DNA of 64,000 bases. Source: Blautia hominis (lineage in GTDB: Bacteria; Bacillota; Clostridia; Lachnospirales; Lachnospiraceae). The stretch lies in assembly GCA_002270465.1 (NCBI GenBank), contig NQOF01000002.1, positions 682,001 through 746,000 of the forward strand, read 5' to 3'. Numbering within the stretch: position 1 is the stretch's first letter; each line of letters begins with the position of its first letter. The position numbers and the translations under genes were made by a program. Below, piece after piece: positions 48,940 to 56,570 of the stretch. Below the pieces are notes generated by a model. It saw only the letters and a program-made list of their open reading frames with translations. It had not been told where the DNA came from and made no database searches.

Positions 48940-49473
48940 ATGAAAGATACCACAGGAGATCGAAAAAAATTTACCGGCTATGATTATAAAGAAGTAGAGA
49001 TAGAAGAAGCAGAGGTTTCTATGTATCTGGATGGATATATGAATTTTGGGTGGATTGCAGACGGGGACCGCCAGATAAACAAAAAAGGGCACAATGTAAC
49101 GCTTCGTTTGAAACGGGACCGGGTGATCTTAAACAAAGTGGAACTCACACGTCTGGAACGTCATTTTGAATCCAGCATGAATGAACTCAAGTCATTGAAG
49201 AGATCACAAACCTCGGTTCCTACTATGGTTTCGCTGGGAATCGGGATGGCAGGAACCGCTTGCATGGCATGCTCCACGTTCGCGGTGACTGCCAGTCCAT
49301 CATTAATAGGCTTATGTATCCTGTTTGCTATTCCCGGATTCACAGGCTGGATTCTGTCATATTTTATCTATAAATCATTGGTAAAGAAGCAGAAAGAAAA
49401 AATGACTCCTTTACTGGAAGACAAGTATGATGAGATTTATGAAATCTGTAAAAAAGGAAATGACCTGCTGTAG
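48940..49473 (+). CDS. Two-TM protein of unnamed family, paralogue A
   Basis: 177 residues, 3 bp after the HK stop. The soluble N-domain (~1-90) has FTGYDYKEVEIEEAE, DGYMNFGW and a Lys/Arg-rich LRLKRDR. A helix from ~65 to 90 leads to a TM pair at ~94-117 and 121-146, and the C-tail (~150-177) ends PLLEDKYDEIYEICKKGNDL. The copy at 50018-50539 shares the whole layout. This is a widely distributed but nameless family of Lachnospiraceae in my memory; function unknown. Being the last coding unit of the RR/HK operon suggests that it belongs to the same response. Confidence 0.8.
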   Translation: MKDTTGDRKKFTGYDYKEVEIEEAEVSMYLDGYMNFGWIADGDRQINKKGHNVTLRLKRDRVILNKVELTRLERHFESSMNELKSLKRSQTSVPTMVSLGIGMAGTACMACSTFAVTASPSLIGLCILFAIPGFTGWILSYFIYKSLVKKQKEKMTPLLEDKYDEIYEICKKGNDLL

Positions 49474-49589
49474 TGATGCTACATGTTTCGTATCAGCTCG
49501 TAAGCCATAGAAGTACGGAAAGATTTTCGTCAGCGGATTGACCATAGTTTACAACATGAAATTGGTTGAAAAATTTATATAAATACATG

Positions 49590-49635
49590 AAGTATCAGGG
49601 AAGCATTCTATAAAAAGAAGGCTTCCCTGATACTT
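49590..49635 (+). terminator. Hairpin after paralogue A
   Basis: Perfect 15-bp stem AAGTATCAGGGAAGC (49590-49604) with its complement at 49621-49635, 16-nt loop, tail ATTTA. Confidence 0.7.
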
Positions 49636-49650
49636 ATTTATGTAGGATGA

Positions 49651-49911
49651 GATTCTGCCTGCTATACGGCAATCGCATATACGGTTGGACTGGCGGGCAC
49701 GGTCTGGATGGAATTTGCCACCTTTGCATATCTGGCAGGCAATGTACCAGCTTGTGTAATCTTTGCAGTACCCGGAATCCTTGGATGGGTCTTGCCTGCG
49801 CTTATTTACAAGGGTGCAAGGAATAGAAAAACCAGAAAGGTGAATCCAATGATTGAGCAGCATTATGATGCGATCAACCAGCTAAATGAACAGGGGTATG
49901 GTTTTATATAA
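49651..49911 (+). pseudogene. Truncated third copy of the two-TM family
   Basis: In frame from 49651 (after a TGA at 49648) the sequence TAIAYTVGLAGTVWMEFATF, then VPACVIFAVPGILGWVLPAL to VNPMIEQHYDAINQLNEQGY matches the TM pair and C-tail of paralogues A and B. The N-terminal FxGYxYKxV domain is absent. The ATG at 49708 is inside the TM region. It sits between the two intact copies. Confidence 0.75.
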
Positions 49912-50017
49912 GAAACACAGAATTAATATAATTCAAACAATTCTGAAGCAATTTGAAAACAGTGAAGCATTATTCTGGTATTGTCAAAGACAAACAACGA
50001 AAAAGAGGAGAAAGAGA

Positions 50018-50539
50018 ATGAGCGAAAAAAATTTTATTGGTTATGAGTACAAGGATATCTCAGTGAAACAGGAAATGGAATCGGTTTATGCAGACGGGTA
50101 TGAAAATTTTGGGTGGAGCCTGGAGGGCACATCTTCCCCAGCAACAGGAATCGGAACTGTCAGCATGAAGTTTAAACGGGACCGAAAAATAGGCAATAAG
50201 GCAGAATTGACACGCATGGAGCGCCAGTTTGACAGTAATGTGGAGCAAATCAACAGTCTGGAAGCATCAAAATCAGTCAAAGCATCTGTTGTAGCTTATT
50301 CCCTTGGCATTATCGGAAGCGCATTTATGGCAGGATCCGTATTTGCAGTTACCCATCAGCCGCCCATGGTAGCATTATGTATTATCCTGGCAATCCCCGG
50401 TTTTATCGGATGGATACTCCCATATTTCAGTTACCGTGCAATCCGTAAGAACAAAACAATTCAGGTAACACCGCTCATTGAGCAGAAGTACGATGAAATT
50501 TACCAGATATGCCAAAAAGCAAATGAACTGTTAAACTAA
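50018..50539 (+). CDS. Two-TM protein of unnamed family, paralogue B
   Basis: 173 residues from ATG 50018 (AGAGGAGAAAGAGA upstream); the longer frame to 49886 lacks one. FIGYEYKDISVKQEME, DGYENFGW, MKFKRDRKI and a helix (~60-88) precede TM helices at ~90-112 and 116-140. It ends TPLIEQKYDEIYQICQKANE. It is closely similar to paralogue A in all conserved positions. Both predicted TM helices are rich in Gly/Ala and the loop between them is short, so the C-tail is on the same side as the N-domain, presumably the cytoplasm. Confidence 0.8.
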   Translation: MSEKNFIGYEYKDISVKQEMESVYADGYENFGWSLEGTSSPATGIGTVSMKFKRDRKIGNKAELTRMERQFDSNVEQINSLEASKSVKASVVAYSLGIIGSAFMAGSVFAVTHQPPMVALCIILAIPGFIGWILPYFSYRAIRKNKTIQVTPLIEQKYDEIYQICQKANELLN

Positions 50540-50640
50540 GCAAAAGATACAGATTAATATTACTTTAACAATATACTGACAATCTATAAACACTTGAATG
50601 GAATAATCAATTCATCAGAACACGAAAGGGGAACAAGCAT

Positions 50641-50721
50641 ATGACATTAAAAGTTGTTGTTGCAGCAATTATTGCAGTTATTGTCGGAGCAGTTGCAGTA
50701 ATCGTCAAAAAGAAAAAATAA
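50641..50721 (+). CDS. 26-residue single-TM peptide
   Basis: ATG with AAAGGGG 9 bp upstream. The product is MTLKVVVAAIIAVIVGAVAV then IVKKKK: one hydrophobic helix with a tetra-lysine tail. It is 100 bp after paralogue B and followed by a weak hairpin. Too short for most gene callers. Could be a small membrane regulator, a type I toxin-like peptide, or a bacteriocin-like peptide that the adjacent RR/HK system responds to. Function is inference. Confidence 0.55.
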   Translation: MTLKVVVAAIIAVIVGAVAVIVKKKK

Positions 50722-50745
50722 CCCGGCATTGAAATCTGAAAGAAC

Positions 50746-50792
50746 AAAAGTGCCCGCATAGCAGGAAAAAGCTGCAGGGGTAGGCACCTTTT
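50746..50792 (+). terminator. Weak hairpin after the 26-residue peptide
   Basis: AAAAGTGCC (50746-50754) pairs with GGCACCTTTT (50783-50792), loop ~28 nt, T-rich end. Confidence 0.4.
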
Positions 50793-50796
50793 GCGC

Positions 50797-51006
50797 CTAT
50801 CCAACAAATGAAGAATAATAAAGAAGGCCACGACTGAACTTCCATCGTACCAGAGGAAATTCAAAGCCATCTTCGGGTTCCCCAACAGGATAACCGAGAG
50901 CGGCAGTTGCTTTCTGTTTGAACAGTTCAAACCATCTGTTCCATTCTTCATCGGATAGTTTGGCATACAGCTGCAGGCCGCTCGGCTCAGCAGATGCTTC
51001 AATCAT
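50797..51006 (-). CDS. Small hypothetical protein
   Basis: 69 residues: MIEASAEPSGLQLYAKLSDE, EWNRWFELFKQKATAALGYP, VGEPEDGFEF and a Trp/Arg-containing tail. The pattern LSDEEWNxxFxxFKxxAxxxLGxPVGEPEDG is that of a common small Clostridial protein without a name. The last ~18 residues (VRWKFSRGLLYYSSFVG) look unlike the rest and may be truncated. Ribosome site weak (GATGAG). A second, overlapping long frame on this strand is a shadow. Confidence 0.5.
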   Translation of the reverse strand: MIEASAEPSGLQLYAKLSDEEWNRWFELFKQKATAALGYPVGEPEDGFEFPLVRWKFSRGLLYYSSFVG

Positions 51007-51063
51007 ATCTCATCTGGTTTTTAACGTAGTCAGCCACGAGATCTGTCTGAATAATTGATTATG

Positions 51064-51087
51064 GAAGGCGCTCCGGCGCCTTCTTTT
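51064..51087 (+). terminator. Perfect short hairpin GAAGGCGC
   Basis: GAAGGCGC (51064-51071), loop TCCG, GCGCCTTC (51076-51083), then TTTTA. It is not directly behind a plus-strand gene, so it may protect the VOC gene from upstream reading. Confidence 0.7.
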
Positions 51088-51159
51088 ATGTTGTAACCCG
51101 CTAATTTGGATGGTATACTGAAGCTATAAATTTAAATTTGCAAATAGAGGAGATAAAAC

Positions 51160-51570
51160 ATGATTGGAAAAGATGTTCATATAGGTGTAAGCCTGTTAGT
51201 GGGTAATATGGAAAAAATGGTTCGTTTTTACCGAGATGTATTGGGTTTTCAAACTCAATGGAATGGTGGACCTTTTGCAGACTTTGAAACAGCAGGCGGT
51301 GAATTGTCTCTGTTTATGTATAGTAGAGAAGAATTCGTTAAGGCAATTGCAGAGGAGTATGTACCACCAAAAGGTATCAACCAGACTTTTGAAATCGCTC
51401 TTTGGCTGCAGAGCTTCGCTGATGTGGATTCTGAATATGAGCGTCTTTCAAGCTTAGGTGTGAAGTTTCCAACAGGAGAACCCATCACTTATCCTTTTGG
51501 TATCCGCAACTTTTATGTAGCTGACCCAGAGGGGAATCTGCTTGAAATCGGCAGCACAAAGGATAAATAG
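51160..51570 (+). CDS. VOC-family (glyoxalase/bleomycin-resistance-like) protein
   Basis: 136 residues, RBS GAGGAGATAAAAC. The paired beta-alpha-beta modules of the VOC superfamily are seen: VSLLVGNMEKMVRFYRDVLG (~8-27), then the first metal-ligand region, and DVDSEYERLSSLGVKFPTGE, GIRNFYVADPEGNLLEIGST (~108-128). It may be a metal-dependent dioxygenase, glyoxalase or drug-binding protein; ligands alone do not decide. Confidence 0.9.
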   Translation: MIGKDVHIGVSLLVGNMEKMVRFYRDVLGFQTQWNGGPFADFETAGGELSLFMYSREEFVKAIAEEYVPPKGINQTFEIALWLQSFADVDSEYERLSSLGVKFPTGEPITYPFGIRNFYVADPEGNLLEIGSTKDK

Positions 51571-51718
51571 ATAGAACCCCAGTATATCGAATGGCTTATA
51601 GTCAAATTATCTTTCAGACTGACTTGAAAATCAAAATTCCAGCCTTATATTATTATTAAGCTTAAATTCCCGCTTATCAGGGAATTGGGCGAAAATCAGA
51701 TTCATGGAGGAAGATATA

Positions 51719-52153
51719 ATGAATAAGATATTGACGTTATTCCTTTGTACTATGCTTTTACTGTCAGGCTGCAGCAAAAATACAGCAAGGTCATTAATTG
51801 AGATGGAATTAACAGATAGCTATGAAACCTCAGACCCATTTGTCAATGAAAAATCAGTTTATGTATCGGATGATATTGATATTCTAAAATTAAATATTTC
51901 ATTTCAGATGGAGGGGCAGGAGGGTATTTTAGAAATAGCAGATAATGAAACAGATAAGGTTTTTTGGAGCGAAGTCTGGATCGGAGATACTGATAATACC
52001 GTATTTTCTATATCACTTGATAATCTTGAAAAAGAAAAAGAGTATGTTATAAGATTCACCGGTACCCAAATTAAGTATACAAAAATAGTCATTACTTCTG
52101 ACAATACATTAGTAAAAGAACGGACCAAACCATTAAAGAAATATAAAAATTAG
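51719..52153 (+). CDS. Putative secreted lipoprotein
   Basis: 144 residues from ATG 51719 (GGAGGAAGATATA upstream). A short signal peptide (MNKILTLFLCTMLLL) ends in the lipobox LSGC, so the mature protein starts at Cys18 and is lipid-anchored on the outside. The rest is beta-rich (~40-140: a run of alternating hydrophobic residues including VFSISLDNLEKEKEYVIRFT) and ends KPLKKYKN. No family recognised; size and topology resemble small Ig-like or DUF lipoproteins. Confidence 0.7.
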   Translation: MNKILTLFLCTMLLLSGCSKNTARSLIEMELTDSYETSDPFVNEKSVYVSDDIDILKLNISFQMEGQEGILEIADNETDKVFWSEVWIGDTDNTVFSISLDNLEKEKEYVIRFTGTQIKYTKIVITSDNTLVKERTKPLKKYKN

Positions 52154-52208
52154 TTGTGTTTAACTCCAGTTTATTAGAAAATTTTGAATTTATAAGGAGA
52201 GATATGTT

Positions 52209-52256
52209 ATGGAACATAGAGTAAAGGTTACAATTTTAGAAAAAAAGTTACATTGA
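52209..52256 (+). pseudogene. Possible truncated TIGR04076-like start
   Basis: RBS AAGGAGAGATATGTT and a 15-codon frame, MEHRVKVTILEKKLH, that resembles the first strand of TIGR04076 proteins (KVKxTVLxK). It stops at once. Likely remnant of a deleted gene. Confidence 0.3.
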
Positions 52257-52351
52257 TGACTGATGTGATATAATATTTCCTGTATAGATTAAAGATAGAG
52301 AAATTCCAGTGCTGCATCGTGTTGATAATATAGAATTGAGGAGGAATATAT

Positions 52352-52546
52352 ATGGACGGAACAGTAAGAAGCAACATTAAACCAGGTATAAGAGTACAGA
52401 TAGTACAGAAACAGGATCAGAGAAGCGGGAAATTAACAGATGGTATTGTAAAAAGACTTTTGACCAATTCGGCAAATCATTCAAGAGGAATCAAGGTGAT
52501 GCTGGAGGATGGAACAGTTGGAAGGGTACAGAATATTTGTGAATAA
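52352..52546 (+). CDS. ywbE: YwbE-family protein
   Basis: 64 residues, RBS GAGGAGGAATATAT. The whole chain is the YwbE pattern: VRSNIKPGIRVQIVQKQDQR, SGKLTDGIVKRLLTNSANHS and RGIKVMLEDGTVGRVQNICE. It is a small beta-barrel protein of unknown role, probably nucleic-acid binding. A G-T-rich hairpin terminator follows. Confidence 0.93.
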   Translation: MDGTVRSNIKPGIRVQIVQKQDQRSGKLTDGIVKRLLTNSANHSRGIKVMLEDGTVGRVQNICE

Positions 52547-52569
52547 ATTCAGTTTATAAGTTTTTTGTG

Positions 52570-52596
52570 AAGGCGCTTAGCGGTGTCTTTTTTTGT
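52570..52596 (+). terminator. Terminator of ywbE
   Basis: AAGGCGCT (52570-52577) pairs with GGTGTCTT (52582-52589), partly by G-T pairs, loop TAGC, followed by TTTTTTTG. Confidence 0.65.
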
Positions 52597-52729
52597 ACTT
52601 TTTTATAAGCAGTGTGGGAACAGGAACAATTTCATCAAGATCAATGGATTGATCGAGTAGAGAATAACTGCTTGAATGTCTTGTATATTTCAGATATGCG
52701 AAATATAATAAGCAGAGGAGGGATGCGAA

Positions 52730-53758
52730 ATGGATTACTTAACGGCAAAAGAAACTGCTCTAAAATGGAATATTTCCAGCCGTATGGTTGCGTATTATTG
52801 TAAAGCGGGAAAAGTAGCCGGAGCAACGAAAAAAGGAAAAACCTGGCTGATTCCCATTCATGCCGAAAAACCGAGAGACAATCGTATATGCGGGAATAAA
52901 GTGGTGATTGGAGATAATCCTGAACTGCAGGGGGGATTACGCAAAGTCAACAGCATGGATTCTGATAATGTTTCAGTATACTGTATCAGTGACGTATATA
53001 AAAATCTCGGTCTGACAAGAGAAACCTTGCGTTACTATGAGGATATTGGGCTGATTACACCGGAGCGGAATAAGAATAGCCAATACAGAGAATTTACTTT
53101 TCATGATGTCTCTCGTCTAATGACAATCGATTTTTATAAAAAGCGTGGGTTTGCGCCACTGGAGATTAAGGAACTTATGAAATCTGGCTCGCATGGCGGT
53201 TATAATCAGATTAGTAAAAAAATCAGTGAAATTGAAAATAATATTCGAGTCCAACAGCGCATTGTAAAGCGACTTTCAGAAACAAAGGCATTTTGTGAAT
53301 ATGCAGCCCTGTCTGCAAATATATTTTCAGTGAAAGAACTGCCGCTATACTCAGTCTTTAAAATTTTTGACGCAGTATCTGCACTCAATGATTACAAGGA
53401 CAGCGTACTTGCTTTCATGGATTTACAGGAGGACGACATTTTATCAAGTCTTGTCCGTGCTGTCACATTTGACCGGTCCGGGTACAAAGGGTCAAAGATG
53501 TGTATTGTAAAACAAACCTCTCAAAACAAACAAGCGGAGGGGAAATACTATCTTGAACATGGAAAGTGTTTGCATACGGTATTAGAAGCTGTCAGTCACG
53601 ATGATTCTCTCATGGAAAAAATGTTTTTCGCTGCCTATCAATGGGCTGAAAAAAACAATGCAGTTTTCAAAGGAGTAGTCTATATCTTTATCCGTTTTGT
53701 TGAATTGTCCGGGCAGACGGAACGCAATTTTTATGAGATATTTATTCCTCTGAAATAA
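52730..53758 (+). CDS. Regulator with helix-turn-helix plus MerR domain
   Basis: 342 residues, RBS AGAGGAGGGATGCGAA. Residues 1-45 form an excisionase-like helix-turn-helix (LTAKETALKWNISSRMVAYY, KKGKTWLIP). Residues ~80-150 form a MerR domain (VYKNLGLTRETLRYYEDIGL, YREFTFHDVSRLM) with a dimerisation helix ~155-195. An effector-type C-domain (~200-340) follows, with no match I can name. As with the MerR at 18536, two DNA-binding units in one chain. No obvious target gene follows immediately; the CPBP protease gene is 177 bp downstream. Confidence 0.85.
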   Translation: MDYLTAKETALKWNISSRMVAYYCKAGKVAGATKKGKTWLIPIHAEKPRDNRICGNKVVIGDNPELQGGLRKVNSMDSDNVSVYCISDVYKNLGLTRETLRYYEDIGLITPERNKNSQYREFTFHDVSRLMTIDFYKKRGFAPLEIKELMKSGSHGGYNQISKKISEIENNIRVQQRIVKRLSETKAFCEYAALSANIFSVKELPLYSVFKIFDAVSALNDYKDSVLAFMDLQEDDILSSLVRAVTFDRSGYKGSKMCIVKQTSQNKQAEGKYYLEHGKCLHTVLEAVSHDDSLMEKMFFAAYQWAEKNNAVFKGVVYIFIRFVELSGQTERNFYEIFIPLK

Positions 53759-53934
53759 AGAATAAACCTCCTATTGACCTGGGGGTCACCACCGCCCTTA
53801 AACTGATTGGCATAAGGTGGTGGCTCAGATGATAAACGTAAAAAGTATGGTAAGGTGATCCTGCGCTTTTCCTTGCCGTTGTATTTGCTGCATGAAACAG
53901 TTGTTTATTAAAGTCGCAAAGGAGAATGATTATT

Positions 53935-54756
53935 ATGAATCAAAGAAGAACTATTACAAAAGAAGATTCGCGTACCCTATGGGGTTATCTGTTTTATGCT
54001 TTTGCACTTGCCTGGGGTACTGAGTTCATTATGATAGCAGTATATCATTTTAACCTGTTAAGCGGCGGAGCAGCATTATTTTTTCATTTCACCATTCTTG
54101 GATTCGGCGCAGGGTTAGCTCCAGCTTATGCTGCGTTCATTGTGCAGAGAAAAAGATACGGAATTACAGTAAAAGATTTTTGTAAACAAATCTTATATAC
54201 TACAGATGTTGGAAAAACGATTTTTTTTATTATTGTATTTGCGTTAATTCAATTTGTGGCATGTGTGGTACAAGAAAGCTATTTGGGGAATCCGTGGTAT
54301 CTGTTTATTCTCTATATCCCATTGATGATCTTTGGCGGGGGACTGGAGGAAATTGGATGGCGCGGCGTTTTTCAGCCTTTGCTTGAAAAGCGATTTTCTT
54401 TCATAATGGCAGCCCTTATTGAGGGAGTCATTTGGAGTTTATGGCATTTGCCGTTATGGTTTGTGCCAAATGCATCCCAAGGAAGCATGAATTTTTTGGC
54501 TTTTAGCCTGTATACTGTAACATTAGGTATTACTCTAGCGGCTATATATCGATTGACAGACAGCATTTGGGCGGGAATACTAATTCATGCATGGGGAAAT
54601 ACGGTTTTGGGTGGAATGTATACATTGGCATCTCTTAATAATTTCCCAAATACAAAAACGCTTATCGTCTATGCCATACAGATTTTAGTGATCCTGCTTA
54701 TCATGACCTTTCAGAAAAAATATGGGAAAGTATCGCAACCGGGTTCCAATGAGTAA
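53935..54756 (+). CDS. CPBP-family intramembrane metalloprotease
   Basis: 273 residues from ATG 53935 (AAGGAG ~10 bp upstream); ATG 53926 is too close to the site. About eight TM helices. Catalytic motifs: GGLEEIGWRGVF (EExxxR, ~141-152), IWSLWHLPLW (~170-180) and LIHAWGNTVLGG (~218-229). Such proteases process membrane proteins or confer bacteriocin immunity. It follows the regulator at 52730, which may control it. Confidence 0.92.
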   Translation: MNQRRTITKEDSRTLWGYLFYAFALAWGTEFIMIAVYHFNLLSGGAALFFHFTILGFGAGLAPAYAAFIVQRKRYGITVKDFCKQILYTTDVGKTIFFIIVFALIQFVACVVQESYLGNPWYLFILYIPLMIFGGGLEEIGWRGVFQPLLEKRFSFIMAALIEGVIWSLWHLPLWFVPNASQGSMNFLAFSLYTVTLGITLAAIYRLTDSIWAGILIHAWGNTVLGGMYTLASLNNFPNTKTLIVYAIQILVILLIMTFQKKYGKVSQPGSNE

Positions 54757-55003
54757 AGATCATACTGCTGTGGGTTATGATACTGGCCGGTGCAGGCAGA
54801 GGCCAGACCAGAGCACTCCATAGATTTTTATAATGAAAGAGCAGATCAGCGTGTTACATATAGAAATTGACACATAAAAATATATACCGGTATAGCAGGT
54901 ATTTAAAAGCTTCTCCGCCTTACTTATATCGGAGGAGGTGTAGGAGACAGAAGATCCTGTACATAGGTAATCCTTGTGACAGCCCATAAATATATGTTTC
55001 AAA

Positions 55004-55237
55004 TCATTTCCAATTGAAATTTTCCTTTCCGGCACCAATCTCAAAATGATATTTTACAATGCCAGTATCTATTTTGGACATAGGACTCTTGCCTTTTGTG
55101 CGAATAGATACGGAATCCCCATTAGCTTCGATAAAAAAAATCTGTTTGTTAAGACCTGTTGGGGCCAGAACAGCGGCATCCATGCCATTTATAAACCATT
55201 TATCGCTGCACGGCTTGCATAAATTCTCCTTGCTGTG
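55004..55237 (-). pseudogene. Nitroreductase-family protein, C-terminal fragment
   Basis: From an upstream TGA (55238-55240) the minus-strand frame reads WFINGMDAAVLAPTGLNKQ, FFIEANGDSVSIRTKGKSPM and SKIDTGIVKYHFEIGAGKEN, ending at the stop 55004-55006. This is the C-terminal third of a putative TM-nitroreductase (PF14512-like). No start or N-terminal half exists here. The gap 54757-55322 holds nothing else I can support; a plus-strand 70-codon frame and a minus-strand 89-codon frame in it are shadows or chance. Confidence 0.75.
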
Positions 55238-55322
55238 TCATTTCTTACAAGACAGTAAAAGGTTTATGTGATAAAATAAAACAACCGGATTCCTTTCGCG
55301 GTGAGTACAGCACAGAGTTTAA

Positions 55323-55826
55323 TTGGATGAATTTTATGAGATGAACCAGGCGCACATCATAGGAGTGGAAGATGCTGCGTTTGGTTTTGCTTTATCCGTG
55401 TTGTATGCAGAGCAGTATAATGGACAGGAGATTGGTTCCATACAGGTAATCAATGGGACAGAACAGGAAAGACATGCTTATGAGAACTGCGATTTTGAAA
55501 CCCTGAAAAGGGTCATGAAAACCTATGAGGAGCAATATTTTGGCTGGAAGGAAAGAAATATATTTGAAAGGCAGTGGGTATTAAGGGATTTCCGGAAAAC
55601 GGTTGGCAGCTCAGCGGATGAAGCCTATCCCCGGATAAAAGCAATGGAGGCTGGTAAAGGGGTTTTGTCCACGGGCGATTATGCTTTATTAAAGGCTTTG
55701 TCCGGATATTGGCAGCATCAATATAAGTTGCTGAAAGCATTAAAAAATAAAGAGAAGCTGCTGGAAAACAGCGATATTATTAAATGCTGGATTTCAGATA
55801 TTGAAAGTTGTTGTAGAGGAAAATAA
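55323..55826 (+). CDS. Hypothetical protein, probably missing its N-terminus
   Basis: Open for 167 codons from a TTG directly after a stop, with no ribosome site; ATG 55341 in frame also lacks one. Residues ~10-60 are Gly/Glu-mixed (HIIGVEDAAFGFALSVLYAE) and the rest is helical (FRKTVGSSADEAYPRIKAME, LLKALSGYWQHQYKLLKALK). I do not recognise the family. The missing start and the truncated neighbours make a decayed gene more likely than an intact one. Confidence 0.4.
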   Translation: MDEFYEMNQAHIIGVEDAAFGFALSVLYAEQYNGQEIGSIQVINGTEQERHAYENCDFETLKRVMKTYEEQYFGWKERNIFERQWVLRDFRKTVGSSADEAYPRIKAMEAGKGVLSTGDYALLKALSGYWQHQYKLLKALKNKEKLLENSDIIKCWISDIESCCRGK

Positions 55827-55904
55827 AACCGTAAGAGATTACCGAACAAGTGAATAATCTGTTATTTTGCAGGCGATAGCAAAAAAGAAAGAGGGGAAGG
55901 TAAG

Positions 55905-56225
55905 ATGTCTTATTATTTTATGGTGGATACTTATATACCGGAAGACGGTTCCGGAGGAGAGTACGATGATTATATTGTCCAGGTTAGGCCTATTGTAGAG
56001 CAGTACGGGGGGAAATATCTTGTCCGTACCAATACTGTGGTTAGCCTGAACGATGGAAGATGTCCGCAAAGAAGCATTGTTATAGAGTTTCCAGATAAGG
56101 CGGCACTGGAACGTTGCTTTTCTTCTGCTGAATACAAGGCAATTATGATGAAACGGGTGAACAGTGTTGACAGCAGGGCGATCATCGTGCCGGGAATTGG
56201 GGAGGAAATGCTGCTATCTGATTGA
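55905..56225 (+). CDS. DUF1330 family protein
   Basis: 106 residues, RBS AGAGGGGAAGGTAAG. The dimeric ferredoxin-like fold of DUF1330 is seen: YFMVDTYIPE, DDYIVQVRPIVEQYGGKYLV, then IVIEFPDKAALERCFSSAEY, KAIMMKRVNSVDSRAIIVPG. It may be an epimerase- or monooxygenase-like small protein. Its end runs into the MBL fragment in another frame. Confidence 0.88.
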   Translation: MSYYFMVDTYIPEDGSGGEYDDYIVQVRPIVEQYGGKYLVRTNTVVSLNDGRCPQRSIVIEFPDKAALERCFSSAEYKAIMMKRVNSVDSRAIIVPGIGEEMLLSD

Positions 56226-56460
56226 TTCAGGGACTTATGGGAGCGAAGAAATCATTAAAGATTACTTACATTCCATAGGGAGAAGTGTCTTTGATATCAG
56301 AGCAATTTTTCTTACACATGCGCATCCGGATCATATTGGGACAGCGGCATATTTTCAGAATAAAGCAAAATGCAGGATTTATGCCAGTGTAGGAGAAAGG
56401 CGCTGGATTGAAGATGTAGACCTGCAGTTCCGGGAACGACCGATACAATGCCACAGCTGA
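56209..56460 (+). pseudogene. MBL-fold metallo-hydrolase, central fragment
   Basis: CCYLIDSGTYGSEEIIKDYL, HSIGRSVFDIRAIFLTHAHP and DHIGTAAYFQNKAKCRIYAS hold the MBL metal-site motif THAHPDHIG. The N-terminal strand region and everything after about LQFRERP are gone, and the frame then runs into unrelated residues and stops. A separate short frame (56448-56519; PLFKMTIKSHLESCQE) may be the tail of another lost gene. Confidence 0.8.
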
Positions 56461-56570
56461 TGCAGAATCCGCTGTTTAAGATGACGATTAAAAGCCATTT
56501 GGAATCCTGCCAGGAATAACTGATAAATTTGCAAAGCAGGTAGATAAATGAGAAGTTGTGGAGATAAAAA

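Noticed and set aside
50607-51002. 131-codon minus-strand frame overlapping the 69-residue hypothetical and the 26-residue peptide
   Set aside because: Composition and codon pattern look like a shadow of the plus-strand peptide and the other minus frame; it has no ribosome site and no recognisable family.
54775-55044. 89-codon minus-strand frame
   Set aside because: Low-complexity, Cys/Ser/Ile-rich, no ribosome site; it overlaps the end of the nitroreductase relic in another frame.
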